A DNA stretch of 64,000 bases from Trichococcus palustris (GCF_900114465.1 NZ_FOTD01000005.1:1-64000); one strand, 5' to 3'. Positions 26,579 through 35,332 are shown, counted from the stretch's first letter. Notes: generated from the sequence alone by a model not told the origin. Numbers and translations: made by a program.

Positions 26579-28954
26579 ATGAATACAAAAATAACAAAGA
26601 CGCTAGAGTTTGAAAAAATAAAACAGCAAATCCAAGCATTTGCCGCTACGGATTTAGGGAAAGAAAAAATTCAACAGCTGCATCCCGAAACCGATGCCGA
26701 AAAGGTAGCGAAACTACAGGACGAGACGGAAGACGGCAGAAAGGTATTGCGTCTGAAGGGCGGAATCCCGATGCCCCGGCTGAAATCCATCAAAAGCCAT
26801 CTGAAGCGCCTGGAAATCGGCGGAACGCTGAACGGGAAAGAGATAGCCGAAATCGGCCGTGTGCTGACGACGACGAAAGAAATCATCCATTTTTTCCAAT
26901 GGTTCGAAGACAACGAAATCGAATTCTTTGTGCTGGATGAGATCATCGCCAAACTCGTTGTCCTTCCGGAGATAACCAGGAAGATTCAGGACACCGTCTA
27001 TGAAGACGGATCGATACTGAATGATGCTACGTCGGTGCTGAAAGGTATCCGGACCGGAATCAAACAGGGCGAACAAAATATCCGCACCAAACTGGATGAC
27101 ATCATCAGAGGGAAAAAGGCGGCTTATTTGAGCGATGCCATCGTCACGATCCGGAACGATCGCTATGTCATCCCTGTGAAGCTGGAATATCGGAATCAAT
27201 TCGGCGGCATCGTGCATGACCAAAGCTCAACCGGCCAGACGCTTTATATCGAGCCGCAAGCGATATTGGAACTGAATAACCATCTGCGTGAATTGGCCGC
27301 AAAGGAGAAAGCGGAAATAGACCGCATTCTCTATGAGTTGTCGATGGAAATCGAGCCTTTTTCACATGAACTGTACCGGAACAGCGAAGTCTTGGCGACA
27401 TTGGATTTCATCAATGCGAAAGCACGTTATGCGGAATCGCTGAAGGGGACCAGACCCATCATCAGCGCCGAAAATCATATCGCGATTTGGCAAGCGCGGC
27501 ACCCGTTGATCGACCAAACGGAGGTTGTCCCGAATGATTTGATCCTCGGTGAGGAATACCAGGCTATTGTCATCACGGGGCCGAATACCGGCGGGAAGAC
27601 GATCATGCTGAAGACGCTGGGGATCATCCAAATGATGGGGCAATCCGGTCTGCAGATACCTGCAAACGAGAACAGCCAGATCGGCATCTTCACGGAAATA
27701 TTTGCGGACATCGGTGATGAGCAATCCATCGAGCAGAGCTTGAGTACATTCTCTTCGCACATGACAAATATCGTCTCCATCCTTAACCAGATCGATGACA
27801 AGAGCTTGCTGTTGCTGGATGAGTTAGGCTCCGGTACGGATCCGCAGGAAGGGGCATCCCTTGCCATCGCGATCTTGGATTACATCGGCGGCATCGGCAG
27901 CTACGTGATGGCGACAACGCACTATCCCGAATTGAAGGCATACGGCTACAATCGCCCCGGAACCATCAATGCGAGCATGGAATTCAACGTGGATACACTC
28001 GCACCGACCTACCGGCTGCAGATAGGCGTTCCCGGACGAAGCAACGCCTTCGATATTTCGAAACGATTGGGCCTGAAAACGCCCATCATAGACCAAGCGC
28101 GAAGCTTCATCGATGTCGATAGCCAAAACCTGAATGAAATGATTGCCGATTTGGAACAAAAACGCCGTGTAACCGAAATGGAATCCAATCGTTTGAAGAA
28201 ACAGCTGGAGGAATCCGATGCGTTGCTGGAAGATTTGAAAACCGCAAACGAAAAACTGGAACTGTCCAAAGAGAAGGTCATCGAGGAAGCCAAAAAAGAA
28301 GCGAATAAACTGGTCGCCACCGCCAAAGAAGAGGCGGAATTCCTGTTGCAGGAAATCCGAGAGATGCAAATGAACCTGGGCGCAAAAAACGCGGTCAAGG
28401 AACACGAATTGATCGACTTGCGCAAGCAATTCGACAAGCTGCATCAGGAAGAATCCTTGTCTAAGAACAAGGTATTGCGCAAAGAAAAAGAGAAGAAGCA
28501 GTTCAAAGTAGGTGATGAGGTCATCACCGAAACCTATGGGCAAAGAGGGACGCTGGTTGAAAAGACAGGGAATGCAGAATGGGTCGTACAAATGGGCATC
28601 ATGAAAATGAAATTGCCGGAATCGGATCTGCGCATCATTAAAGAGGAACCGCAACCGCAGAACCGGAAAAGACAAATGGCGACCATCAAGTCCGCCTCTT
28701 CCAGCCATGTTTCGCCGCAGCTGGATTTGCGGGGACAACGTTATGAAGAGGCCCTGGCGGAAGTGGATCAGTACCTGGATGCGGCTTTATTGGCCGGCTA
28801 TCCGCAGGTCACCATTGTCCATGGCAAAGGGACTGGAGCCCTGCGGAAAGGCGTTGCGGAATACTTGAAACGACATCCGCAAGTGAAATCATATGAGTTC
28901 GCGCCCATGAATGCGGGCGGAAACGGTGCAACCATCGTCACGTTCAAAGGATAA
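26579..28954 (+). CDS. mutS2: MutS2 endonuclease / ribosome-rescue ATPase
   Basis: A 791-residue MutS-type ATPase without the mismatch-recognition domain. The core clamp domain is followed by Walker A G-P-N-T-G-G-K-T (near residue 334) and Walker B L-L-L-L-D-E-L-G-S-G-T-D (near 405), a long coiled coil (about 515-640), a KOW-like segment, and a C-terminal Smr domain (about 710-791, L-D-L-R-G-Q-R and H-G-K-G-T-G-A-L-R). MutS2 proteins suppress recombination in some species and split collided ribosomes in Bacillus. The in-frame TTG at 26549 lies in the hairpin; ATG 26579 with AGGAGAG is used. Confidence 0.95.
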   Translation: MNTKITKTLEFEKIKQQIQAFAATDLGKEKIQQLHPETDAEKVAKLQDETEDGRKVLRLKGGIPMPRLKSIKSHLKRLEIGGTLNGKEIAEIGRVLTTTKEIIHFFQWFEDNEIEFFVLDEIIAKLVVLPEITRKIQDTVYEDGSILNDATSVLKGIRTGIKQGEQNIRTKLDDIIRGKKAAYLSDAIVTIRNDRYVIPVKLEYRNQFGGIVHDQSSTGQTLYIEPQAILELNNHLRELAAKEKAEIDRILYELSMEIEPFSHELYRNSEVLATLDFINAKARYAESLKGTRPIISAENHIAIWQARHPLIDQTEVVPNDLILGEEYQAIVITGPNTGGKTIMLKTLGIIQMMGQSGLQIPANENSQIGIFTEIFADIGDEQSIEQSLSTFSSHMTNIVSILNQIDDKSLLLLDELGSGTDPQEGASLAIAILDYIGGIGSYVMATTHYPELKAYGYNRPGTINASMEFNVDTLAPTYRLQIGVPGRSNAFDISKRLGLKTPIIDQARSFIDVDSQNLNEMIADLEQKRRVTEMESNRLKKQLEESDALLEDLKTANEKLELSKEKVIEEAKKEANKLVATAKEEAEFLLQEIREMQMNLGAKNAVKEHELIDLRKQFDKLHQEESLSKNKVLRKEKEKKQFKVGDEVITETYGQRGTLVEKTGNAEWVVQMGIMKMKLPESDLRIIKEEPQPQNRKRQMATIKSASSSHVSPQLDLRGQRYEEALAEVDQYLDAALLAGYPQVTIVHGKGTGALRKGVAEYLKRHPQVKSYEFAPMNAGGNGATIVTFKG

Positions 28955-29031
28955 GCAGATTTTTAGGAAATAAAAAAAGGCTCTGCTATAATAGATTTTA
29001 TAAAAATGAAACATCCAGGGGGAGAATAATA

Positions 29032-29343
29032 ATGGTAAAAGTATTAACAGATGCAAATTTTGAAACGGAAACAAAAGACGGCATTATATTGGTGGATTTT
29101 TGGGCAACTTGGTGTGGCCCTTGCCGCATGCAATCCCCCATCATTGATGAGTTGGACGAGGAAATCGGCGACAAAGTAACGTTCGCTAAAATGGATGTCG
29201 ATGCAAATCCGCAAACACCACAAAAATTCGGCATCATGGGCATCCCAACGCTGATCATCAAAAAAGATGGTGCAGTCGTTGAAAAATTGGTAGGCTTTCA
29301 CCAAAAAGAAATGCTGGAAGAAGTACTCGATAAATATATCTAA
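29032..29343 (+). CDS. trxA: Thioredoxin
   Basis: A 103-residue cytoplasmic disulfide reductase. The active-site W-C-G-P-C is at residues 27-31, followed by the conserved Asp and the cis-Pro of G-I-P-T near residue 73. It follows mutS2, as in bacilli. A TATAAT at 28987-28992 suggests its own promoter; the ribosome site is GGGGGAG and a strong terminator follows. Confidence 0.96.
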   Translation: MVKVLTDANFETETKDGIILVDFWATWCGPCRMQSPIIDELDEEIGDKVTFAKMDVDANPQTPQKFGIMGIPTLIIKKDGAVVEKLVGFHQKEMLEEVLDKYI

Positions 29344-29352
29344 ACGAAAAAC

Positions 29353-29391
29353 AAAAAATCAATCGCATCAGAAAATGCGATTGATTTTTTT
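29353..29391 (+). terminator. Terminator after trxA
   Basis: AAAAAATCAATCGCAT (29353-29368) pairs with ATGCGATTGATTTTTT (29375-29390); the T-run is part of the 3' arm. Confidence 0.9.
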
Positions 29392-29500
29392 ATTGTCTGA
29401 AGAAGACTGAATCGGATAAAAAATATAATACTGAAAACATTTATTCCTCAACGCTTTTGTAAGTTTTAAATAAAATATCTCGAATTCGCGAATAATTTAC

Positions 29501-29529
29501 TTGAAATACTTTCCGGTCTGTGTCATACT
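29501..29529 (+). promoter_or_regulatory. Promoter of the FMN reductase gene
   Basis: TTGAAA (29501-29506), 17 bases, CATACT (29524-29529). A perfect dyad follows directly at the expected transcription start. Confidence 0.6.
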
Positions 29530-29538
29530 ATGTATGTA

Positions 29539-29553
29539 CTTACGAAACGTAAG
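29539..29553. promoter_or_regulatory. Perfect 15-base dyad at the transcription start of the FMN reductase gene
   Basis: CTTACGAAACGTAAG has two 6-base inverted arms around AAA, 10 bases after the -10. The position fits a repressor operator; the regulator is unknown. Confidence 0.5.
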
Positions 29554-29699
29554 AAGAATTGAAGGTCTTCCTTCGATGCAAAAAATAAAGTAGTGGAGGA
29601 AATAACTTGGGTAACACAACTCTTATATCTCGAATCAGTAATGCTTTATTTGGAAATAAAAATCAAATCGAAAAAACAGACGAAAAGGGGAAATTAAAT

Positions 29700-30257
29700 A
29701 TGAAAATCGGAATTATCTCAGGCAGCGTACGTGAAGGAAGAAACTCAGCAGCAGTAACAGAATGGATCCATGATTTCGCAGTCAAAAGAAACGACGAAGG
29801 CGTGGAATACGAAATGGTCGCTTTAGCGGACTACGATTTGCCATTATTGGGCGCTAAACTTTCGGAAGAACGTCAAGCAGAAGCCGGCGCTGCCATCCAA
29901 GCATGGTCCGCTAAAATCGCATCATTCGACGGCTATATCTTCGTCACGCCTGAATACAACCATGCGGTTGGTGGCGCTCTGAAAAATGCATTGGATTTCT
30001 TGAAACCTGAAGTTGCTGACAAAGCAGCCGGGTTCGTTGGATACGGTAGCTTAGGCGGCGCTCGCGCCCACGAAAACATGCGTGTCATCTTAGGGGAATT
30101 GAGCGTCGCTACGGTTCACACAACCGTTAACTTCTCATTGATGACTGACTTCGAAAACATGAGCAACTTCGTTCCTAACGATTACCATGCAGGCAATGCA
30201 ACAGCTATGTTTGACGAAGTAATCAAATGGTCTGGCGCTTTAAAAACAATCAGATAA
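29700..30257 (+). CDS. NADPH-dependent FMN reductase
   Basis: A flavodoxin-like reductase of about 185 residues (M-K-I-G-I-I-S-G-S-V-R-E-G-R-N-S at the FMN phosphate site; T-P-E-Y-N-H-A-V-G-G-A-L-K-N-A-L-D-F as the family signature; G-Y-G-S-L-G-G-A-R-A). It reduces FMN, quinones or azo compounds at NADPH cost; the physiological substrate is unknown. Two starts are possible in one frame: ATG 29700 (AAGGGG, 9 bases before) gives the normal length; TTG 29607 (perfect GGAGG, 7 bases before) would add 31 residues with an amphipathic look. I give the ATG because the family starts there. Its promoter has a dyad at the start point. Confidence 0.9.
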   Translation: MKIGIISGSVREGRNSAAVTEWIHDFAVKRNDEGVEYEMVALADYDLPLLGAKLSEERQAEAGAAIQAWSAKIASFDGYIFVTPEYNHAVGGALKNALDFLKPEVADKAAGFVGYGSLGGARAHENMRVILGELSVATVHTTVNFSLMTDFENMSNFVPNDYHAGNATAMFDEVIKWSGALKTIR

Positions 30258-30270
30258 TCAGTACAAACAT

Positions 30271-30312
30271 ACAGAGACCGTCATGCCTGGTGAGCATGAC
30301 GGTCTTCTTTGT
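30271..30312 (+). terminator. Terminator after the FMN reductase gene
   Basis: AGACCGTCATGC and GCATGACGGTCT form a 12-bp stem followed by TCTTTGTG. Confidence 0.82.
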
Positions 30313-30341
30313 GTTATTTATTTGCTTCCATGTCGTCAGAG

Positions 30342-30767
30342 TCACTCCGTGAAGATGGTGATGATGACATCTTTTTTCTTGTTTTTCCCAATGATGATTT
30401 CGGATTTCGCTTCACAAGGGATTCCGGTGGTCAGTTGTATCTGCTCAGCCAAAAAACCGGCTTCGAGCTGGAAAGATGCCATTTCATTTTGGAGGCGAAC
30501 GGTTATCAAGTCGCTCGACAGCCTATATTGTTGGGTCTTCTCGTCTTTTTTCAGCAGCTCCAATTCTCCGAAACCACAATAGATCATCGCTTCATAGACA
30601 TCCTGTTTATCTTTCAGTGGGAATTGGCGTGCTAAATCTTTTCCGGCCCAATATAAGATTTCATCTGTATGTTCACCTAAAATATTTCCCAATAGGTAGT
30701 CTCTGATCAGCAGATAGGAAAAATGCTCATTGTCGATAATATGTGCGTTCTCATTTTCAGGATTCAA
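30342..30767 (-). CDS. YslB-like (DUF2507) protein
   Basis: A protein of about 141 residues matching the Firmicute YslB / DUF2507 family (Y-L-L-I-R-D-Y-L-L-G-N-I-L-G, I-L-Y-W-A-G-K-D-L-A-R, and the late F-Q-L-E-A-G-F-L-A-E-Q-I-Q), distantly related to V4R-type small-molecule binding domains. Function unknown. The ATG at 30776 directly abuts AAAGGAGG, too close to work; TTG three codons later (30767) has ideal spacing of nine bases, so I prefer it. In bacilli yslB lies in the same trxA-murI neighbourhood, which the location here repeats. Confidence 0.8.
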   Translation of the reverse strand: MNPENENAHIIDNEHFSYLLIRDYLLGNILGEHTDEILYWAGKDLARQFPLKDKQDVYEAMIYCGFGELELLKKDEKTQQYRLSSDLITVRLQNEMASFQLEAGFLAEQIQLTTGIPCEAKSEIIIGKNKKKDVIITIFTE

Positions 30768-30925
30768 CGTGGACATCCTCCTTTACTAGTATCCTTTATT
30801 ATACACAAATTTTTTAACCAGCATAGATATTATTTTCATTGCATGCCTTTGGATGGCCTTTTTTACTGTTATCAGGCATAATAAACGTAGTGGACGTTTC
30901 ATTTCAAAACGAAAGGAAGAGCGTT

Positions 30926-31036
30926 ATGAGGAATTTGAGAAAGATGATAGGACTGATCTTGTTGCTTTTGCCTGTATTTAAGTATCTTTCCGATTGGAAA
31001 AATGAGGAGGATCAACGGAAGCTATCCGGAAGATGA
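30926..31036 (+). CDS. Putative 36-residue membrane peptide
   Basis: A short frame with M-R-N-L-R-K-M at the start, a hydrophobic stretch (about residues 7-20, I-G-L-I-L-L-L-L-P-V-F) and a charged C-terminus. GGAAGAG precedes the ATG, a CATAAT-like -10 lies about 55 bases upstream, and a hairpin with T-run follows 15 bases after the stop. It is thus a self-contained transcription unit, which is why I list it. No family is recognised; it could be a small membrane regulator, or a chance frame. Confidence 0.45.
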   Translation: MRNLRKMIGLILLLLPVFKYLSDWKNEEDQRKLSGR

Positions 31037-31049
31037 CAGACCGGTAAAA

Positions 31050-31094
31050 ACTAAAAATCGTTACGGCCATCGCAGTGGTTGTAACGATTTTTAG
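31050..31094 (+). terminator. Terminator after the small membrane peptide
   Basis: AAAATCGTTAC and GTAACGATTTTTA arms with a loop of about 16 bases. Confidence 0.75.
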
Positions 31095-31123
31095 CGGCGG
31101 ATGCGCTCGAGGTTCCGCACCTG

Positions 31124-31435
31124 TCAGGTAGGCTTTGAAAAGCCGTGAACTCTTTTGATTGCGAACCCGAAAAGGATTCCGTTACCGGGAGCAGTGAGCT
31201 TCACTTTATCAGCGATTTTTTTGATGCGTTCTTCGGTATCCGCTTCCGGACTGATGAGAAACACTATTTCTTTTTCGGGTTCCCATTGTACCGGGAACAT
31301 TTTTTTGTTCCCGCTGGAACCGGAGCCACGGCCGGTAACCACGGATCCGCAATAAGGCCCGATGTCGTCCGCATATTTGAAGACATTGTTCGTTAGCCCT
31401 TTGTTGGTTACGATTACGAGCGATTGATAGTTCAC
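31124..31435 (-). CDS. PII-like protein
   Basis: A 103-residue protein with the layout of the PII / GlnB superfamily: a first strand S-L-V-I-V-T-N-K-G-L, a mid part G-S-V-V-T-G-R-G-S-G-S-S-G, and E-K-E-I-V-F-L-I-S-P with a helix E-E-R-I-K-K-I-A-D-K-V. Classical PII residues for uridylylation in the T-loop are not evident, so it is an atypical member and may bind nucleotides in another context. Neighbours (murI on one side, YslB on the other) do not hint at nitrogen transport. The start is GTG, six bases after a G-rich ribosome site (GGGGGG). Confidence 0.7.
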   Translation of the reverse strand: MNYQSLVIVTNKGLTNNVFKYADDIGPYCGSVVTGRGSGSSGNKKMFPVQWEPEKEIVFLISPEADTEERIKKIADKVKLTAPGNGILFGFAIKRVHGFSKPT

Positions 31436-31660
31436 GTCGTTCCCCCCCTTCGTGGATGCGGCTGATGTTTTATCAGTAGCTAATTACTCAAGGATACATT
31501 ACTATTTGGTTACATTTTAACACAGGCGCGCAAATCCGCCGAATATTTACTATAGTGAGAGAGCAATAAATAAATTAGATTAAATTTTCGTTCATTTTAA
31601 ACACTATTAATGAAACATAGGGTAAAATAAAGCATATAGAACAAAAAAGGAAGTTACTGA

Positions 31661-32476
31661 ATGAGTAAAAAAGCAATCGGGTTTATTGACTCAGGTGTCG
31701 GCGGCTTGACTGTCGTAAAACAGGCGATGAAACAATTGCCGAATGAATCAATTTATTATTTAGGGGATTCGGCAAGATGCCCTTACGGCCCAAGACCGCA
31801 AGAAGAAGTGGTCCAATTCACTTGGGAAATGACGAATTTCCTCTTGGAAAAAGACATCAAAATGCTGGTGATTGCCTGCAACACGGCGACTGCGGCCGCG
31901 CTTGAGACGATCCGCGCAGGGGTGGACATCCCCGTTATAGGGGTCATCAACCCGGGCAGCAGAGCGGCAATCAAGCATTCAAAAAATCACCGCATCGGCG
32001 TAATCGGAACGAAAGGCACCATCAACAGCAATGTGTATAAACACACCATCAAAGAGAAGGATAACACCATCGAAGTGATCAGCATGAGCTGTCCGAAGTT
32101 CGTTCCGTTGGTGGAAAGCAATCAATTCAACAGTTCCATCGCTAAAAAAGTAGTGGCCGAGACTTTGCAGCCACTCTTGAAGGAATCAGTGGACACGCTG
32201 ATTTTGGGCTGTACACATTATCCTTTGCTGAGCCCCCTTATCCAGAATGTGATGGGGCCCAATGTTACGCTCATCGATTCCGGAGCAGAAACGATCTCTG
32301 AAGTGAGTACCTTGTTGGATTACTTCCATCTAGCAGAGAGCTCCCATAATAAAACAGCGTCGGAGCACAAGTTTTATACAACCGGATCGCCTAAACTATT
32401 CTCTGAAATAGCGGAAACCTGGCTTGAAAGCAGCCACTTAACAGTAGAAAAAGTAAATTTACAAACTAACGATTGA
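31661..32476 (+). CDS. murI: Glutamate racemase
   Basis: Makes D-glutamate for peptidoglycan. The 271-residue protein has the two catalytic cysteines: Cys73 in A-C-N-T-A-T-A and Cys184 in [18 protein letters not shown] at the start and G-D-S-A-R-C-P-Y-G are further family marks. It leads an operon with rdgB and a phosphodiesterase gene, spaced 21 bases and overlapping by one base, the same order as racE-ysnA-ysnB in bacilli. A TAAAAT -10 is seen about 25 bases ahead of the start. Confidence 0.96.
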   Translation: MSKKAIGFIDSGVGGLTVVKQAMKQLPNESIYYLGDSARCPYGPRPQEEVVQFTWEMTNFLLEKDIKMLVIACNTATAAALETIRAGVDIPVIGVINPGSRAAIKHSKNHRIGVIGTKGTINSNVYKHTIKEKDNTIEVISMSCPKFVPLVESNQFNSSIAKKVVAETLQPLLKESVDTLILGCTHYPLLSPLIQNVMGPNVTLIDSGAETISEVSTLLDYFHLAESSHNKTASEHKFYTTGSPKLFSEIAETWLESSHLTVEKVNLQTND

Positions 32477-32497
32477 CGAAAAAGAATGGAGAATAAT

Positions 32498-33121
32498 ATG
32501 AACACAGAAGAACCGAAACGAATACTGATTGCAACAAAGAATCCCGGAAAGGCGAAAGATTTTTCCCTTCTGTTTGAACCGAAGGGCTATCAAGTCATGA
32601 CCTTGTTGGACTATCCTGAAATAGAGGACGTGGAAGAAACCGGCTATACTTTTGAGGCCAATGCCCGCAAGAAAGCGGAAACCATTGCCAATCGATTGCA
32701 TATGACTGTTTTAGCGGATGATTCCGGTATTTGCATCGATGCCTTGGATGGTCAGCCAGGTGTCGTCTCGGCGCGCTTCGCAGGGGCAGACAAGAGCGAT
32801 GCCGCAAACAACGCGAAGGTCCTTTCCATGCTGGGCGCCCTGGACAATCCATCCAGAAAAGCGCATTTCCATTGTACGCTTGTTTTGGCTCACCCGGAAC
32901 GCGAAAGTTTGGTCGTAGAAGGGGATATCGAGGGTGAAATCGCGAAATTTCCCCAAGGCGAAAACGGGTTCGGCTACGATCCTTTATTTTTCATCCCGTC
33001 GTTGAATAAAACGATGGCCGAATTGACCGGTCTAGAGAAGAATACCATCAGTCATCGTGCCATGGCTTTGAAGAATTTGGAAAAGGTTTGGACCGAGTGG
33101 TTGGAAAAGGAAGTGGAATAA
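32498..33121 (+). CDS. rdgB: XTP/dITP diphosphatase (RdgB/HAM1)
   Basis: Hydrolyses non-canonical purine nucleoside triphosphates (XTP, dITP) to monophosphates, keeping them out of nucleic acids. The 207-residue protein has I-A-T-K-N-P-G-K (substrate binding), A-D-D-S-G-I-C-I-D-A-L (catalytic Asp pair), S-A-R-F-A-G and F-G-Y-D-P-L-F-F near the end, followed by S-H-R. ATG 32498 is used: TGGAGA lies six bases upstream and includes the alternative ATG 32486. Its stop overlaps the next start by one base (TAATG). Confidence 0.95.
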   Translation: MNTEEPKRILIATKNPGKAKDFSLLFEPKGYQVMTLLDYPEIEDVEETGYTFEANARKKAETIANRLHMTVLADDSGICIDALDGQPGVVSARFAGADKSDAANNAKVLSMLGALDNPSRKAHFHCTLVLAHPERESLVVEGDIEGEIAKFPQGENGFGYDPLFFIPSLNKTMAELTGLEKNTISHRAMALKNLEKVWTEWLEKEVE

Positions 33122-33636
33122 TGGTACGTATCCTTGCGGTAAGTGACAGCCACGGCAGAAAAGACATCCTGAACGAATTAGCGGAACGATATGTGAACAA
33201 GGTCGACTATTTTGTCCACTGCGGCGATTCGGAATTAGAGAGTTCCGATTTGATCTGGGAGATAATGACGACAGTCCGCGGCAATTGCGACTATGATCCT
33301 GGTTTGAAGGACTCCTTCGTATTGACTATAGGTGATCGCAAAATCTTGACGCTCCACGGGCATCACCATGCGGTAAAAACCTCGAATGAAAAAATGAAAC
33401 AGGAGGCAAAACAGAACGGTGCGTCGGTTGTTTTTTATGGCCACAGTCATGTCCCTGTGGCTGAGCAGGAAGATGGGATCGTCTTCATCAATCCGGGAAG
33501 CATCAGCCAACCCCGCGGTCCGATCCGCGAAAAAACCTATTGCATCGTGGATATTGAAAACAACCGCCTGGCAGTGAGCTATTATACGGATCAACACAAA
33601 GCGGTGGCTGCGTTAAATCAGAGCTTCTTCATTTAA
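33121..33636 (+). CDS. YfcE/YsnB-type metallophosphoesterase
   Basis: A 171-residue calcineurin-like phosphoesterase with the complete metal motif set: D-S-H-G-R (near 9), H-C-G-D-S-E (near 39), R-G-N-C-D (near 60), L-H-G-H-H-H (near 80) and G-H-S-H-V-P (near 110). The family splits phosphodiesters; the natural substrate is unknown. Translationally coupled to rdgB. A longer in-frame start at 33088 would overlap rdgB by 34 bases without need. Confidence 0.93.
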   Translation: MVRILAVSDSHGRKDILNELAERYVNKVDYFVHCGDSELESSDLIWEIMTTVRGNCDYDPGLKDSFVLTIGDRKILTLHGHHHAVKTSNEKMKQEAKQNGASVVFYGHSHVPVAEQEDGIVFINPGSISQPRGPIREKTYCIVDIENNRLAVSYYTDQHKAVAALNQSFFI

Positions 33637-33751
33637 AATTTGCACGTGTAAGTCTTAAATAATCATTAATAATGCGCTCCGGCCCAATCATTCCGGGGAA
33701 TGAAGCGTATAATTATTATTGAAGGATAGCTTTAAGGGGGCAATAACTGAA

Positions 33752-34240
33752 ATGATAAGCAAAGAAATTGAAGAAATACTTTTAGACACTAAAGCTTGTG
33801 GAGAATTGATGATTGATAGCGCGGACGTTGCGAATGTCCACTACAACAACAATCTGAATCATGCATTTTTAGTTCTCTCCAAGGTGAAATATTCGGTCAT
33901 CCCCGTATTGGATTCAAAATCCCGTATCAAAGGGCTTATTTCCATGCCGATGATCATCAATGCCATCACCGAAATCGATGCCATCCGCTATGACAAGCTG
34001 GAGAACATCACCGTGGAGACTGTAATGGATCCCAACGTCCCAACCATCCGTCCATGGACGGATCTGGAAGATATCCTGAACAAGTTGATAGACCACAATT
34101 TTTTGTGTGTGACCGAAGAAAATGGGACCTTCGTTGGGATCATCACGCGCAAAGAGATTCTGACCAGGGTGAACCATCTGGTGCATAGCATCCATCAGCT
34201 CTATAAATTAGAGAAGAAAGAAAGTTTAGAGGTTAAATAG
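33752..34240 (+). CDS. cbpB: CBS-domain protein CbpB (c-di-AMP-binding type)
   Basis: A 162-residue protein with two CBS motifs (about 20-75 and 85-150), starting M-I-S-K-E-I-E-E-I-L-L-D-T, similar to Bacillus YkuL/DarB and listerial CbpB. In those species the protein binds cyclic di-AMP and, when free of it, activates the (p)ppGpp synthetase Rel or pyruvate carboxylase; the same role here is inference. ATG 33752 is chosen: AAGGGGG lies upstream and the family begins there; the TTG at 33719 is not supported. A terminator follows at once. Confidence 0.85.
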   Translation: MISKEIEEILLDTKACGELMIDSADVANVHYNNNLNHAFLVLSKVKYSVIPVLDSKSRIKGLISMPMIINAITEIDAIRYDKLENITVETVMDPNVPTIRPWTDLEDILNKLIDHNFLCVTEENGTFVGIITRKEILTRVNHLVHSIHQLYKLEKKESLEVK

Positions 34241-34243
34241 ACT

Positions 34244-34291
34244 AAGCGGCACAACCACCACCATCGAGGCGGGAGTTGTGCCGTTTTTTTT
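34244..34291 (+). terminator. Terminator after cbpB
   Basis: GCGGCACAAC and GTTGTGCCG arms followed by eight T. Confidence 0.88.
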
Positions 34292-34339
34292 ATAAGCGTG
34301 AAAATCAGCGGATCCTTACAATGAAGCCTTTTTCGGCAT

Positions 34340-34394
34340 GGAGTGGGAGTATGCCCGTTTGCCAAAATAGACTGCTGAGCGGGTATTCTCCGAA
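34340..34394. repeat. Small imperfect inverted repeat
   Basis: GGGAGTATGCCCG and CGGGTATTCTCC pair with one mismatch around a 20-base loop in the gap between cbpB and the MscS gene. Role unknown. Confidence 0.35.
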
Positions 34395-34397
34395 AAA

Positions 34398-34424
34398 AAG
34401 CGCCCGTATAAACGGACGCTCTGC
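34398..34424 (-). terminator. Terminator of the MscS gene
   Basis: On the minus strand AGCGTCCGT and ACGGGCGCT arms around TTAT, followed by seven T, three bases after the stop codon. Confidence 0.85.
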
Positions 34425-34426
34425 GA

Positions 34427-35332
34427 TCATTTTGCCGGGAAAGTAAAGGGATGGGTCGGAATTTGGATTCCTTCTGCCATCAAGGCATTCATGTAGCTTT
34501 TCAGGAACAAGTTTTGGATAAGATATTGTTCGCCGTTCAAAGTGTAAAAGATGACACGGTATGCGATCATCCCGTTTCCCTTATCCAAAATGCCAATGAC
34601 ATTGGGTCCTTTGACGATTTCAGGATGTTGGGGCACAAGGCGGTCGTTGACCGTTTGAATGGTGGCACTGACTTTATCGAAATCGGTATCCGGGAATAAT
34701 TGAATATCCACCAAGGCGCGCATATCGTTTCGGGATAGGTTGCTGATGATGGTTATCGTATGGTTCGGCAAAAAGTGTTGGGTACCATCGAAACTCTTCA
34801 CCTGTGTTGTGCGCAGACCGATGCTGACGATAGTCCCGTCGATTTCTCCGATTCTGACATGGTCGCCTACATCAAACTGGGATTCCAGGATGATGAAAAA
34901 TCCGTTCACGATGTCGCTGATAAATTCCTGTGCCCCAAGACCAATCGCCAAACCAGCGATTCCGGCACCGGCCAACAGGGTAGCGATCGGCACACCCAGA
35001 ATGGATAGGATGCCGTAAAGCAGGAAAAAGAAGAAGACATAGTTCAAACCGTTTTCTACGATTTTATAAATGGTCGTATAACGGTTCTGGGCGACGTGTT
35101 TGGTCAAAATCTGTTTATTGAACGTGCGGCGCAGCAAATATCTGGCTGCACGTTTCAAGATGAAAAAGACCAGTAAAAGAAGGAATAAGGAGAGCCCCTT
35201 TGAAATCAGAATACCGATTATGTTTGCCCAATCAATGCTATCCCACCATCTGATGAGAGCATTCGGCGATGCGACAACTTCTTTCAGGACATCCTGGGTG
35301 AGGGAACTATCCTGTATGCTTGCTTCGTTCAT
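34427..35332 (-). CDS. Small-conductance mechanosensitive channel (MscS/YkuT type)
   Basis: A 301-residue membrane protein: about three membrane helices (roughly 33-60, 80-100, 103-130) with the Gly/Ala-rich pore helix (A-L-L-A-G-A-G-I-A-G-L-A-I-G-L-G-A-Q) followed by the beta domain (V-G-D-H-V-R-I-G-E-I-D-G-T-V in the usual place). It opens on membrane tension and releases solutes in hypo-osmotic shock. The first in-frame ATG (35347) contains the GAGG ribosome site of the second (35332), which I therefore use. Neighbouring cbpB is linked in bacilli too (ykuL/ykuT). Both may serve osmotic balance. Confidence 0.92.
   Translation of the reverse strand: MNEASIQDSSLTQDVLKEVVASPNALIRWWDSIDWANIIGILISKGLSLFLLLLVFFILKRAARYLLRRTFNKQILTKHVAQNRYTTIYKIVENGLNYVFFFFLLYGILSILGVPIATLLAGAGIAGLAIGLGAQEFISDIVNGFFIILESQFDVGDHVRIGEIDGTIVSIGLRTTQVKSFDGTQHFLPNHTITIISNLSRNDMRALVDIQLFPDTDFDKVSATIQTVNDRLVPQHPEIVKGPNVIGILDKGNGMIAYRVIFYTLNGEQYLIQNLFLKSYMNALMAEGIQIPTHPFTFPAK

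Noticed and set aside
27824-28738. 304-codon frame opposite mutS2
   Set aside because: Phe/Gln-rich translation typical of an antisense shadow; no start signals.
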